Source of the DNA: Trichaptum fuscoviolaceum
Taxonomy: Eukaryota; Basidiomycota; Agaricomycetes; Hymenochaetales; Trichaptaceae
Direction: 5' to 3'
NCBI GenBank assembly: GCA_910574455.1
Contig: CAJSYZ010000011.1
Location: 496,001-560,000, forward strand
DNA: 64,000 nucleotides
A model generated the notes under the pieces. That model searched no databases, was not told the origin of the DNA, and worked only from the letters and a program-made list of their open reading frames with translations. Within the stretch, counting starts at the first letter, position 1, and every line of letters begins with the position of its first letter. The position numbers were made by a program, and so were the translations under genes. This document shows positions 9,875 to 22,261 of the stretch, piece by piece.

Positions 9875-12169
9875 TCATTCGTCTCCGTCTCCAGCTTTCC
9901 ACCCAGTCGTGAAGAAGCTAACGAGCGTAGTCACAAGCCCGACGAGCAACGAACTCGGAGCCGCGCCGTTTCCCTTCGAGCCCGCATTCGAGCCTGGTGC
10001 GCCGGCCTGTACCCAATCGCGCCACGCCGCCTGCATCATCACGACGAACGCTTGCCCCTCGGGGCTGTGCTGGCCCTCCACACCGAACTGGTCCGGGTTG
10101 ACGACAGGCGTGAGCCAGCCGTCGGCTGTGAAGTGCGCGGTGTTCGTAAGGGACGACGCGTCGGTGTAGGACGTGTTGGCGCCCGCATTTGTGGAAGCGG
10201 AGAGAGCCTTGCGGGAGGCTTCGGCGGCGGGGAGGTGTTTGTGCGTGTTGGTGAGCAGCGCGTTGCGGTACACGGACGCGGCCATCAGTGCGGTGGAGGA
10301 AGAATCAACGAACGAAGACGTGTCATCGACGTAGTTGGTGAATAGGTTGGTTGAGGGCTTTTAAATGTATGGGTGAAGTGTTAATGGAGGAAGAACGAAA
10401 AAACACAAGCCGTACAATGAAGGAATACATCCCGTCCTGGATCTCGTTAACCCAACTTGTCAGATCTTTCTGCTCGTTCTTCATCGAGTTCGCGTACTGG
10501 CTGTTCTTGATGGTTCCAAGTACTCTCAACATGCCCATAGCCGCCCAGCCGTTGCCCGTGCTCCAATGTCCATCATCATTTCCTGATGTCCCAAGGACGA
10601 CGTGCTTCCATAGCGTGACGCTATTCTTACTACCACTCGGGGTGACGGTGTCGCGGAGGTACGATCGGTAGAGCTTGCACTGGGTGTAAGCCTCCTCGAG
10701 CATTGAGCGATTCGCAGTCGTGACACCATAGTAAGCGAGGAAAGGAGGAACCATGTACACGAAATCCGACCTAGACAAGACAAATTTAGTCATCTGCCAG
10801 AATGCAAAATCTATCCAAAATTCGTGTACGAGACTCACCATAACTGCAGCTGATCTGTCCGGTGGCTGAAAGCCCCGTCCGTAGTCTTCGGTACCGACCC
10901 ACTGAACAGGAAGTCAATCTGGTCCGTCGCAGCTTGGCCGAAATCCAAACTCGAGTTACTCTGCCCCGTCCAATTCGCAATTAACATCGCAACGCCATTG
11001 CTAGCCGGGTCTGCGGCACTACCGTCACCAGCAACAAGAGGTTGCGGACCTGTAAGCCCTTTCGTTGCTTTTGTGCGGTTTGTTAGGACAGCTGCGGCTA
11101 GGTTGAGGACGGTCTGTAGGGAGGAGGGGGCGTTTTGTGAAGGTGGGAGGTGCGCGGAGGTGTTAAGAACGGAGAAAGAGGGGGTGTTGAGCTCGATGAG
11201 TGTTTGGGCACGGGTTCCGAGCTCCCAGCTGTATTGGAGAAAGAAGATCAGTTACGAGGAATGACTCCGAATAAGATGAAGATGCTAAGAGAAGGTAGGA
11301 TGTTGCCCGGCCGCCTTCGACAAAATAACCGTGGCATCTGTGCGTCCGGACAATCGGATACCAAGCTTTTCAGCGGTCCTTAATCATATGTGACGATTGT
11401 CATTGCGACGCCCGACCACACGCCGATCACGATCGCAACATTACTGCGCAGCATGGGGAAGGCAGCCGGAGACGATGTCACGTGAGGAACGGTTATAAGA
11501 AACAACGAGAAAGAAATTGAGCTGGCAAGAGCGCGTGGCCCAACAGATCAGGGATGAAGGCAAACAAAGGTCGATGGACAAGAAGAAAGCGTTCTCGAGT
11601 GGTTTGATAAATGGGAACGGTCTTCATGATAGTCGAGAAGATGCAGATGTTTCATGCTGATGCAGATGTTCCACCGGAATGGGATGCTTGCGAGATAGAC
11701 CAGATATTCCCTCTCTGTACCCCCTAGTTCAACCATTCTCGAAAGAAGTCTGTCACGACGAACCCCACTGCCCGCACCTTCCGACCGCAAACGTGTGCTT
11801 AGGTCCTACATCTCTTGACATGCTTCCAATGCTCCACCCTCATTGCCTATCTTCGGACTCCGGACGCACCAAGGAAAGAACCCCGTAAAACAGATGAAAG
11901 ATGTTTTTGAAGCAAAACCGAAAGCGAAAAGAGGAGAGGTTGTCAACCTCAGCCATTAGAGAGTAACCTCACCTATGTGTGGCGCCAACCGCAAGGTTGT
12001 TCACGACGATGCCGAGTTGCGCGTCGGTGAGATTCTGTGCGCGTGCGCGTTGGACGGCACCTAAGGATGTTACTGCCAGCGCTGTCGCCAGAATATTTGC
12101 AACGCATCGACACCGCCTCCGAGACCGTGTTTGCGTCCGAGCTGGCTGCATCGGTGTATCCGAGTGCAT
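9875..12169 (-). CDS. secreted six-hairpin glycosidase-like protein (GH88/GH105 superfamily)
   Basis: Putative extracellular glycoside hydrolase with an alpha6/alpha6 (six-hairpin) fold; relatives release unsaturated uronic sugars from pectin or similar polymers. Four exons on the minus strand: 11973..12169, 10839..11228, 10416..10770 and 9875..10357, giving 474 aa with agreeing phases. The N-terminus has an Arg-rich stretch followed by a hydrophobic segment ending in RARAQN, read as a signal peptide with an unusually long n-region. Recognisable blocks are LQLWSDFVYMVPPFLAYYGV, WSTGNGWAAMGMLRVL (the STGNGWA block is the best family marker) and NYVDDTSSFVDSSSTALMA. A Gly/Ser-rich linker and a hydrophobic stretch near the C-terminus suggest membrane or GPI attachment, although the last residues are polar. 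The first intron is 744 nt, about ten times longer than others here. Substrate unknown; family assignment moderate. Confidence 0.7.
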
Positions 12170-14313
12170 CTGGGTTTACTCCGGGTCGTCAAAAGATATT
12201 GACTAGAGGTCGAAAGGTAGAGAGCAGGTAGGAGAGAGTTCAAGAAAAGAGACAATGCTGAGAGTGAAAGGAGGCGGCCCCGACACAGATGGACGTGTGC
12301 AGGTGGGAGAAATGGACCCGAGAGGAGTGAGTTGCGTATAAAAGTTGCGAGTGACGGTATGGATGGGGTTATTTTTGGGCAAGGTATGTATAATTTAAAT
12401 TTAAACCAGCCGTACCTGGCGTCACTGCCACCTCTCTCGTAAGCGCGCCTGGAAGCTCCCTATTCGGACTAATTTCGGATGCCGTGGTGCTGAGGCCTTG
12501 TCGTGTGGGTGTTCCGAATTCTTGACGGATGCAAAGTACAGAGCGCTAGTGAGTGATGGTATTGTGAAGTTGAAAGCAGGTAAGGCAAAGATAGGGAGGG
12601 AGTAGAGAAACAAAGAATGCAGCGAGGTGCGTTGGCACTTGGGAAGTTCCAGGACCAGGTAGTCTGAGACCAACCGGCCGGTTTATGAAATGTCTCAAAC
12701 GCATGCAAACGGCGCTAAACGAACAAAGACAAGTAAGGAACCCGAGGATCGACGATGCAGCGAACGTCTGTGAAGAAAGAAGTTGACAACTGGGACGAAG
12801 GAAGTGGTGCGGCATGCCTACCAAGTCACTCGGCATCCACTTGGTCAAGGCGTGGCTGCGCTTGGGCGGCCAAACACGTGGGAGCCTCTCGGTCCCATAG
12901 TAGTATACTTCACTCGGCCGCCTTGCGTGCCCATCATGTTCCTGACTTGTACTTGATGTCAAAAACTTCGCCAAGGAACCAAAGACACCCATGGGCCAGA
13001 GCTACAAGGATATACAATCACCGACCTCTGTCTTTTTGATTCCGTGATTACCATCACTATCCGACGTCCGCCAACTATGCAAAGTTACGCATTTTGGTGA
13101 CTCTCCGAGCGCGCTCATTTTGATACCACCAAAGACAGGTCCCCTTGGCGTCGCTCAGCATTGGCCGGCTTGTGAAAATGGCGGGTAGTAGTCCCCGTAC
13201 TGGCTGCATATGATGAGCTCCATTGGGTTGCTAAGAGCATGCGAAATCGAACGTACTCTATGCCATACTTCCCTGCCCTTCTCCTTCTAGCCACCCGCCT
13301 TACTACCCATTCGGATACGCCCCATCTCCCTTCAAATTGCCGAAGCCTCTGACAGATGATTATGCGGGGACGAATGCGGGGATGATGTGATAATGAGACC
13401 TCGATACGGATGGAGCTTTATCGCTGAATGTTCGAGCGCTAAAGCGCGGGCGCAATTCTCAAGTCCAACACCTACATGATGGTGAGCGAAAGAAAGAGGG
13501 TCTGCGTGGTCGGTAAAGGGAGCGCGTTCGCTTCAGTTGGGGCGCTAGACGCGCTCCCAATTCACCGCCTCGCACGTGACTCAGATGATCCGCCTAATCT
13601 CCTTTTTTGGTTTGAGCTGAGTCTGGTCGGAGATTGATTATGTTCCAGTAAGCTCATAATTCTTTTACCTCTCGACAAAAGCACTTTGGAAGTCGATACC
13701 GTAATCTCCCGGCAGGAAAGCAACCATAGTCTGTCCAACTTTTGCTTGGTTCGGGCTGAGTCAATTATCATATACACGTAGGGAAGATCAGGGCGGTACT
13801 ACTACTACTACTACTACTAGTAGATCAGCGCGGGCCCGGCTATGTTAGGTTTGTACCAATAATCTACAATCATGACGAGGTACCTCATGCTGTCAAGATG
13901 GACCTTTTTTCTCGAGCTTCTCGAAATCTTCCTTGTATTCGATCCCGGCGGGACCTTTTGACCTAATAATACATCTTTACATATAAGCCTCTGTATCTTT
14001 CGCACAAAGTGTCATGTATGTAGTACCTGGGCTCAATCCAGGCTCGATCCATGGACATAAGGAGCACCCGAATGCAGCGAGCGCTCGATTAAGCATATAT
14101 ATTTGATCTCATCAACTCGTTCAGAGCGCTAACAAATCCCGCAGTAAAATCCAACATATCCTCTATGCGGTACAGGACGTTAATTACTGAATTGCTGGAA
14201 CATAAGCCATGACACTGCCCTTCAAGCCACACTTTACAAAGCTGGGTAATGTGTCCAAGATAATATAAATAAGGTACAAATGTACTGTAAATAAGGAGAT
14301 ACCATCAACAAAG
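12170..14313. other. 2.1-kb intergenic region
   Basis: Between the glycosidase-like gene and the unknown gene at 14314. Short frames such as 12546-12992 (-) and 12755-13039 (+) overlap on opposite strands and have no family resemblance. It contains a TAC trinucleotide run near 13798. No promoter motif or RNA gene was recognised. Confidence 0.4.
13798..13820. repeat. (TAC)n microsatellite
   Basis: About seven uninterrupted TAC/ACT units, followed by TAGTAG, in non-coding DNA. A simple trinucleotide microsatellite. Confidence 0.85.
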
Positions 14314-16599
14314 TCACTTGAGGTAGCGTACGGGCTGGCTGATACTACTGCGACAAGGAATGGGCCCTATAGCATTAAGTCTGTCCAATCTCTCTTTAAT
14401 ATAGGAAAAGAACATTGGGTCACCAAGTAGCTCCATATCCCGAGCGACTGCAGCGTCCATCTCTGGCCTAGCGGGTCTATATATCGGCGCTACTCTGAGT
14501 TCACCAACCGGATGTTTCCCCTTCGGCAGTAACGATTGAGTTTCCATACCCAGAGGATGCTTGAAGATGATGGTGACGCGATATTCGAACACAGACCCAA
14601 TAGCGACCACACGCCGACTATGCACAATCACCTCCAGGTATCCCGAACACCTCCGTGGCGTTCTATACACAGGAAAGGACAAAGGGCATCCGCGGACGGA
14701 GCACTGCGCATCGCGAAAGGGCATACTTTCCTCCTGCAACCTCAAACATTCGCATGCATACACAGCTCGTACTGAATTGCCGGATATCAGTTTCGATCCG
14801 ACACTGTATATACGTAAACAGTGTATATAATGTACATATACATACATACGTCAGCTAAGAACATATAACTTGCAAGTACGACTTGACTCACGAGAAGCGC
14901 AAGTTTGGCATCTTCATATTCGAGAGTGCGCATAACACCTCATTTATGGCTTGTTCGAGCATAGCCACATAGGTCATACGAGGCTCATGCTTCTTCACAT
15001 TAAGCCACTTCCCGGCAAAATGGACTTGCGAAGGCCCTGCCAGTGCGTAATCTCGTTCCTCACCCACTTTTCCGCTGCCGCCGCTTCTTAGCGGCTTGGT
15101 TTTCGCCCCGGAGAATACATTGACTTGATCCTTATTCACCGAAGAGCCATTTATGCCGAATGGCGCAGGCATATGGCATCGATTATAGCACGAGAAAAGA
15201 TTCTCGAGGAGCTCCTCCAGAGAAGAGTAGGCTTGAACTTTACTCCTGTCGGTAGTTTCTTGTGCGGATTCCAACCTGCTCGGCCTTACTATCCGAACAC
15301 TCAGATCAAGCTCAACGAACTATGTATGTTGTATGCACTTACGTTGTAGTACTGCCTGAGAGCTCTGGGGTGTACGGTTGGAGGCACTTGATCTGGGAAA
15401 GAGAAGTAGAAGTGTACCGAACATGTGGAAGCAGCAATGCTCACTCGTTTCGAAGATGTCCATATATGTCAGATTTGTCTGTTTGGATCAATCTCTTCTG
15501 ATATCCAGTCGAGGGTAACTTGAAAGGACGGGATGATTCGCAATTTCTACAAAAGCATGAGTGATTTAGAGCTCCTCGTCAACGACACGTTTGGAAAAAG
15601 AAAAGGAGAGTCTGTGAACTCGGACTCACTCATTTTGTGCATAATCATAAAGCATGCTACCCTCCTTATGGTACTCATTTTGAAAACCTGCCGCGGGACG
15701 CCTAAACACAGGGCTTCCGTCTCTATCGGACAGTTTACATCTGCTATAGATTAGGGGGAATGCAATGCAGTGAGAATACTGCCAGTGCGCATGTGCAATG
15801 AACACGGTTGAAAGGTCCAACCTACCCATTTGCAAGGCGTTCTATCACGTCTGCTTTCGAACTGCAGTGATACTTATAGTCTGGTGTAGGGCACCTTGAA
15901 GGTGCAGCTTCATCGTCTTCGAATAAATCTATTTTCCTTCAAGTTAGAGGAATGTAAGTATACCTGGTTCACGGTTGAGGGTGTACGGGTGCAAAGGCAT
16001 GAAACGAAGAGAAAGAATGAAAGAAAAAAGGCTTACACCTTCCGGAGACGATGATCTTTCCCTCGAATCTCAGTTAGCCTCGTTGGCTTTAAATGTTGTA
16101 TATCTTTTGACTTGGAGCGTTGAACCACCTTGCCCTTGTATCGCTTTTTACAGATTCTAGTTTAGGATATGGACATTAATGGCTGAGAGACACAATGGAT
16201 TTAACTTGACACTCTCACCCATTGTTAAAGTGATTCTTAACTCCCCCCTTGTATTTATAGTTCTTTCCGTAGCTGCAATTCAGATATGAGTACGGCTTTA
16301 ATGCGCTGCATGTGGTAAAGAGCCATAGAGGCGTCAGTGGGTTATCTATGCTCGTCGAAGGTAACGCGCTCACCCGCTTTTGTGGTGCCCTCGCAAGTCT
16401 TGTGCGTACACGGAACTCTCTGTATAACCTGGCTTCGGAGTTGAGAAAGGATTCACGGGCTAGTGCGAAACTTTGAATATTGATCGTCTCCACTTTCCTC
16501 TGCCGCACTTACTCCTGGAGACACCATTATCGAGGTTGAACTGTGAGACGAATCATTCTCCGTTGACTGCGACCGGCGTTCTGGCATGAGTGCCGCCAT
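14314..16599 (-). CDS. uncharacterised 547-aa protein
   Basis: I do not recognise this family. Ten exons on the minus strand give one frame of 547 aa with every phase agreeing: 16513..16599, 16374..16459, 16219..16305, 16037..16156, 15826..15936, 15630..15743, 15445..15546, 15343..15392, 14892..15288 and 14314..14803. The N-terminal third is Ser/Pro rich, then strongly basic (KGKVVQRSKSKD, HRLRKVK), suggesting a nuclear or nucleic-acid-binding region. The middle has ELLENLFSCYNRC and PRMTYVAMLEQAINEVL, which look helical. The C-terminal 160 residues contain scattered cysteines and end with MDAAVARDMELLGDPMFF and a basic helix. There is no signal peptide or membrane helix. The first in-frame ATG (16599) follows more open frame upstream ending at a TAG, so another 5' exon is possible. 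The splice consistency makes a real gene likely; function unknown. Confidence 0.65.
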
Positions 16600-18045
16600 T
16601 GCTTTAGCGTGCAGTCCAAGATACACACTAGAAGGCGTCGGTAGTTGCGCCCTCAAGAAGTAGGAGCTCGATTGAAACCTTAGCTGATGCTACAGCCTGA
16701 GTGAGAATATATGGAGGAACAGTAAGATGTAAGTGGCAGGGCGTCTAATTGGAAACACATGCAACTTCAATACAAGCCTGCCCTTGTACACGTTTTACTT
16801 GCTTGTCGGGTAGCGAGCAGTCGGTAGATGAGTGTGTCGAAGCAAGGAGCATGCTAAAGCGCTGGTGTCGAAGCAAATGATGGGTAAGATGGGTAAACTC
16901 TGGTAATTTTAGACTCGAACCTCGTGGCTTAGGCGTGTTTTGATGTTAATTAATGCAAAGCTCATGTAGAGCGCTTCTGTTCTATTAGCATCCTTCTTTC
17001 CTTCTGCGAAGTTTAAGATAGATCATGTGCTAATGACTCGCTCAGGAGGATGCTGTGTGTGGCTTCTGTTCTACTGGGAGGCAGGAACTTCTGAGTGTCA
17101 GACTTCAAGTTGAAGTTCAAGTTTCAAGTTCCGCCGGCAAAGCCCGATTTTTTTTTAGAAAGCTCGGCCGCCGAGCAACTTTTGCTTTTAAAACTCGGGA
17201 TGATTATAAGATGAACGTACATTTGGAATGAAGTAATTACAGTCGGTAATGAGTGAGCTTCAGCTCAAGGCTACCTGTACGGAAGGACTCCTGTGTTCAA
17301 GTCTGCTACTGATATATGTAAAGCATTTTGTAATACCTGCTACACATGCGAGCAAGTCGCGACACAGCTACAGTGGCTACACTTAGAATGCAGCGGACCT
17401 CTTCGATTTGAGACTATATGTACATACTGTTAAGTGGTTTAGATCTGTGGCAAATTAATCTTCATTTATGTGTTTGAATGCCGGAATTCCTCGGTTAATT
17501 ATTTTCTTCCGGAATTCTGAAGGAGTCGCCAAAAATTGTAAATTGCCGCCGCTTCGCTGTCAACTCTACTACTATTATCAACTGGTTTTTCGACTCTTTT
17601 CTTCATAACGCAAACACACCGCAAACTTCCTCAAGAGAACAAAGCAATCGCCAGTTCTGGAGCAACTCTGAAGGGTCTTGACAGCTTGTATGGAAGACTG
17701 CGCAATGTGGTACTTGCTCGTCACATTCAGCCGTTACAACACTTGAAGCAGTAAGTAAAATGCTCCAACATCAATGTTGCTGCAAAGTATTGACGATGAA
17801 ACCCAGAGACCTGACATTCAATTGTTGTTGTTGTCTTCTTTTAGTCTTCAAAAAAAACATCCACGTATAATCAAGCTGCCAATGTTGAAGCGCTTGCAGC
17901 AACTAGCTGGTCACAATGGTCCTCGAGGTCCACCAACTTGCTGATCTAGATAATAAGACGATGGCGTTAATCCCTCTTAACCAAGATCCCCATCTCACCT
18001 GCTCAGTGCCTTCGTTCATCGTTGAAATATCTGCCGATTTCCACC
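16600..18045. other. 1.4-kb divergent intergenic region
   Basis: Shared upstream region of the unknown gene (-) and the S9 peptidase (+). It contains a run of T/A near 17150 and several GTTGTTG stretches near 17820. The frame at 17916-18155 overlaps the first exon of the peptidase out of frame and is not a gene. No clear regulatory motif was seen. Confidence 0.4.
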
Positions 18046-20319
18046 ATGCCCCAAACAGCACCTTACGGTACTTGGACGTCACCCATCAACGCCGATCTCA
18101 TCGCAAAGAGTGTATGTGGATCTTTGAACTTCATTCCACAATGATTATCGTCTGATCTGCATTGATCATAATGCCATTCTTAAGTCTGTGTCCTTGGATG
18201 ATGTTCTGGTAGATCCGAAGAAATCAGACTCGCTCTATGTCGTGGAAAAGCGCCCGAACGAAGGTGGTCGGAGCGTCGTTGTCGAGCTAAAGGGCTCGCA
18301 AGCCAAAGATGTCTTTGACGACAAGTGGAACGCGCGTACAGGGGTTGAGGAATACGGTGGAGCAAGTGCAATTGTGTACGATGGCGTTGTCTATTTCTCC
18401 AACTATGACGATAGCAGAGTGTACGCCGTCAAAGAAAGCGGTAGTGCGCCTGTTCCCGTTACGCCAGGTAAGTTGTACGTTTGTCTATCTCGGGAATACA
18501 TAGCTTACCATCAATTCGCAGACAACACCAACTTTCGCTATGCGAACTTTGCTGTTCATCCAACCGCATCCCACTTAATTGTCTCAATCCTTGAAGATCA
18601 CACGAAACCGGAGCCTGCGAACGTGGTAACAACTCTAGTCACGATCAATGTCAAAGACTCGTCCATACACAATTTGGTATCGGGAGCAGATTTCTACTCC
18701 TCGCCGACTTTCAGTCCAGACGGGAAGCGAATCGCCTGGGTCCAGTGGAATCACCCGGACATGCCCTGGGATGGCGGTGAAGTGCATGCGGCCGAAGTGT
18801 CGGTTGAAGACAACGCGATAAGCATCACTAATGAGCTCAGACTCAAAGGGACATGGAAGGAAGTAAGCGCTGTGCAACCTCGCTGGATCTCAAATGATAC
18901 TCTGCTGTTCTTGACCGATGAGCGAGGATTTAAGAACCCGTACGTAGCGAAGGCTGTTCCGGGATCAGGTTTCCGGATCGAACCCGTGATCAAGCCCCTT
19001 GATGAGGAATTCGCTGAGCCGGAGTGGTACCTGGGATACTCCTACATTGCCGCACTGTCTGAGACCAGTGTCTTGTTCCTAGCCTTCAGGCAGGGTCGTT
19101 CTGTGATCTACCTGGTCGACCCGACCAAGCAGACGAAGAAAGAGATACCCTCCCCATATGCTCATATAGTGAACATCAGACCAATCAATGCTGATACTTT
19201 CATCCTTCTTGGTGAGGCCACGGACAGCCCGAGGGCGCTGGTGCTGGGCGTACTTGACGGCCAGGGCGGCGCGACGTACAAAACCATCCGGGGTGGTGAT
19301 GACGACAGCGCTGAGAACATTCCGAAGACCTACTTCTCCTCGCCGGAGCCTCTTACTTTCAGCGCTCAGGGCAAACCGCTCTACACTGTGTTCTATCCAC
19401 CGACGAACCCCGAATTCGTTGGCCCCGCGAATGAACGACCACCATGCGTGGTCAGTATCCACGGTGGTCCCACATCCATGACAGCGCAAGGCTTGAGCCT
19501 GAAGGTTCAGTACTTTACATCCCGAGGCTTTGCTTGGTGCAGTGAAACTTCTAGCTTTACTGTCTACGCTAAAATTAACTTTCTTCATTCATTTGTGTAG
19601 GGTCGATGTCAACTATGGTGGCTCATCTGGCTATGGCAGGGAATATATGTTCGTCATTCTCTTCTTTGGCGCCCCTATCTATCACTAACATTGGTTCAAA
19701 CGGACTCCAGAGATCGACTCAAGGGGCAATGGGGAATTACCGACGTCACCGACAGCGTAAACTCTGTGAAGGAACTCGCCGGTAGCGATAAAGTCGACCC
19801 CAAGCGCATCACCATCACGGGTGGCTCGGCAGGCGGGTACACTGTCCTCAACTCAATGTGCACCGTGTCAGACGTATTCGCCGCGGGCACCTCCAGTTAC
19901 GGGATTTCCAACCTCTTCAACCTTGCGACGGGGACTCACAAGTTCGAATCCCGATACCTCGATGGCTTACTTGGCGGTACTCCGGATGAGGTTCCGGATG
20001 TGTATAAAGACCGGTCGCCGTATTTCCATGCGGATAAAATTAAGTCGCCTCTTCTGGTGAAGCGTTTTCTCTCAACTCTTGTTTCTATCTTAACGCTGAG
20101 TGAGATACATGTGCGTAGATTCTTCAAGGCTCCATCGACCCTGTTGTGCCTCCGGACCAAGCGAAGGACATGGTCGAAGCGATCAAGAAGAATGGCGGCC
20201 AAGTCGAGTATCATGAGTTTGAGGGCGAGGGCCATGGGTGGCGCAAGGCGGAGAATATAATTAAGGCTCTCGAGTTTGAGCTCGACTTTTATCTCAGAAT
20301 GTTGAAAATCAAGAACTGA
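18046..20319 (+). CDS. prolyl-oligopeptidase family serine peptidase (S9)
   Basis: Dipeptidyl/acylaminoacyl-peptidase-like serine peptidase with an N-terminal beta-propeller and a C-terminal alpha/beta hydrolase. Exons are 18046..18111, 18185..18467, 18522..19536, 19601..19648, 19711..20056 and 20119..20319; product 652 aa. The propeller carries WD40-like TolB repeats (PTFSPDGKRIAWVQWNHPDMPWD). The hydrolase part begins near PPCVVSIHGGPTSM and has VDVNYGGSSGYGREY, the nucleophile elbow GGSAGGY (Ser about 510), the charge-relay Asp in QGSIDPVVP (about 593) and the His in EGEGHGW (about 625). All three catalytic residues are present. There is no signal peptide, so it probably acts in the cytosol on short peptides. 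The first acceptor (CTTAAG) and the fourth donor (GTTCGT) are weak but are the ones that keep the frame. Confidence 0.92.
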
Positions 20320-20758
20320 CGAAGTGATGGAAGAAGCCAATTGGTAAGGTTTTGTATCGGAGGAGATTGACGTCTGTTAAGGTGGTGGTGATGAAAAAGC
20401 TATGGTGATTTTTGGAAATCGTTCATTCGTGTACTATTAAATAAAAGCGTTTGAAATCAAGGTATTTAGTCTTATGCCAGGCATGATGAGAAGTGTATTT
20501 GAAATGCAAAGGAATCAGCTCTTAGCTGTTGTAGATATCAGATGCATAGCTGTACCCTGTGTTCATACGCACTGCCGTGCAGAACTACGCTAAACCTACA
20601 GAGACATTGTTGTACTTGGAATGCGTGTGACGCAAGTTCGGTCCAGTGCACGGTGACAAACCGAGCCGCCATGACACGGTCGGGACGTGTCTTCTGCCTT
20701 AATTTATCCTTGACCACAAATCACAACGAGCGCTGCATCTCGTTTATATGCCTACTTG
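20320..20758. other. intergenic, S9 peptidase 3' end to SGNH gene
   Basis: 440 bp between two same-strand genes. It holds the presumed 3' UTR of the peptidase and the promoter of the SGNH gene. The open frame at 20542-20826 overlaps the true first exon of the next gene out of frame. Nothing else was seen. Confidence 0.45.
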
Positions 20759-22088
20759 ATGGCAAAGGGCAATCGGAAAAAGAGATCAAATTCAGAAGTG
20801 AAAGACAACTCGGAATTATCGGTTAAGAAGGCGAAGACTACCCCATCGAATTCAAGCTCGGGAAAGGACGACAACGGAAGTTCTGCAGAACGCTCATCTA
20901 CAAAGACCGGTAAAGCTTAAATCGTCACTCTTAGAGCGGCGCAACAGCTTTCCCGTAGGGAGGGGAAAAGGACTGATTATTTGATAGATTATTTTATTTT
21001 AAAAGTGATTACGCCAGACTGGCCCGGAGTATCCTCAATCAATAACATTGTCATATTGTGAGTATAAGGAAAGGTTGGAATGGAGAGCTCTAACCGTACG
21101 TTGAAGTGGAGATTCGTACAGCGCTTCAGATTCCGCATTCGATTCTTCGTCCGGAGACATTGACGAAGAGGTCTCATCGACCATTTGGGTAGTAATATAA
21201 CAGCGTTTCTCCCGAAACCCTCATGCATTGTCTGATAATGCAACCTACACAGATCGATCATTTGAAAGCCAACTTTTGCGAGGGTAAGAAATTTATTGCT
21301 GACAATTTTGCCGTGCCGGGAGATACAACACAAGACGATTTGTCGAGGCAAATAGAGCGATTCTTTGCAAGATATCCAGATCGACCCCAGTTGGGTAAGC
21401 CTGATCGCTGTTCATCTCTCGACCCAACGACAACACTCTATGGTAAGCTGAGCATCTCCAGTCAGAGTCTAAGACATCTGACAGTTTGTCCGGTTTCTAT
21501 GCGATATTAGTCTTTTGGCTAGGGATAAATGACTGTGGGTCAGTGGTCGACCGGGTTATGTGACGCGTAAATCACTGACAGTAATAATAAAGACAAACGG
21601 ACGAAGACGACCTCGAAGAAATACTTGAAGTCCTGTTCGATGCCGTGCACGACCTTTATGTCAAGGCGGGTGCTCGTAACCTTCTGTTTATCGACGTGCC
21701 CCCAATCGATCGGTCTCCCGGAGGTAAGGCTTCCAATCAAGTTCGTTCCAAAAACTCAGGAATTCTGCCTCTCAAAACAGCAAGAACATCTGGAGTGGAT
21801 ATAGCTGGGCGCTACGAGCGGTGGAACGAACTCCTGCTCTCGAACGCGGAAGAGTTGGCTAGCTCAAGCGAGAACGCTACCATACTTGTGTTTTCGTCCC
21901 ATCGACTGTTTTCTGAGCTTCTCAATGGTCCCGGAAACTATGGATTCGATGAGGACGATGTGACAGAAGCTGGAGGGAAGATTTGGGAGGACCAGTTGCA
22001 TTTGACCAGTGATGTCCACGGAATACTTGCCCAACAGCTTAAAGAGGCTCTGCTTTCGACCACTGCGGTAGATAGAGTAGAATCATGA
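20759..22088 (+). CDS. SGNH/GDSL-type hydrolase (CE16-like), intracellular, altered nucleophile block
   Basis: Putative SGNH-fold esterase. Exons are 20759..20909, 21006..21057, 21122..21188, 21253..21442, 21511..21538 and 21593..22088; 327 aa, phases agree. Three family blocks are clear: NFAVPGD (block II Gly), FWLGINDCG (block III GxND, residues 158-161) and DQLH (block V Asp/His, about 296-299). The nucleophile block, normally FGDS near the start, reads IVIFASDSAFD (residues 65-75), so Ser is kept but the Gly before Asp is Ser. Secreted CE16 relatives begin with a signal peptide; here the first 50 residues are Lys/Ser/Asp rich with NRKKRS and KKAK, resembling nuclear localisation signals. 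The first exon was chosen because it is the only upstream ATG exon that splices in frame (donor GTAAAG). Substrate unknown; activity is uncertain. Converges with RRP45. Confidence 0.8.
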
Positions 22089-22261
22089 GGGAGTACAATG
22101 GTTGATTATTTTGGGTTCGTTTTGGGATACATGTTACAGCGTTGCTGCATAACACTACTAATCTGTCAAAATGGCCTGGGAGCGTTTTGCAGTGAGCTGC
22201 TACAGTAATGCGACAAGAGAAAAGGAGAGAGACAACACGATTTCAAGCATTCTATATGCCT

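Noticed and set aside
9734..10345. 203-codon plus-strand frame
   Set aside because: Antisense shadow of the GC-rich last exon of the glycosidase-like gene.
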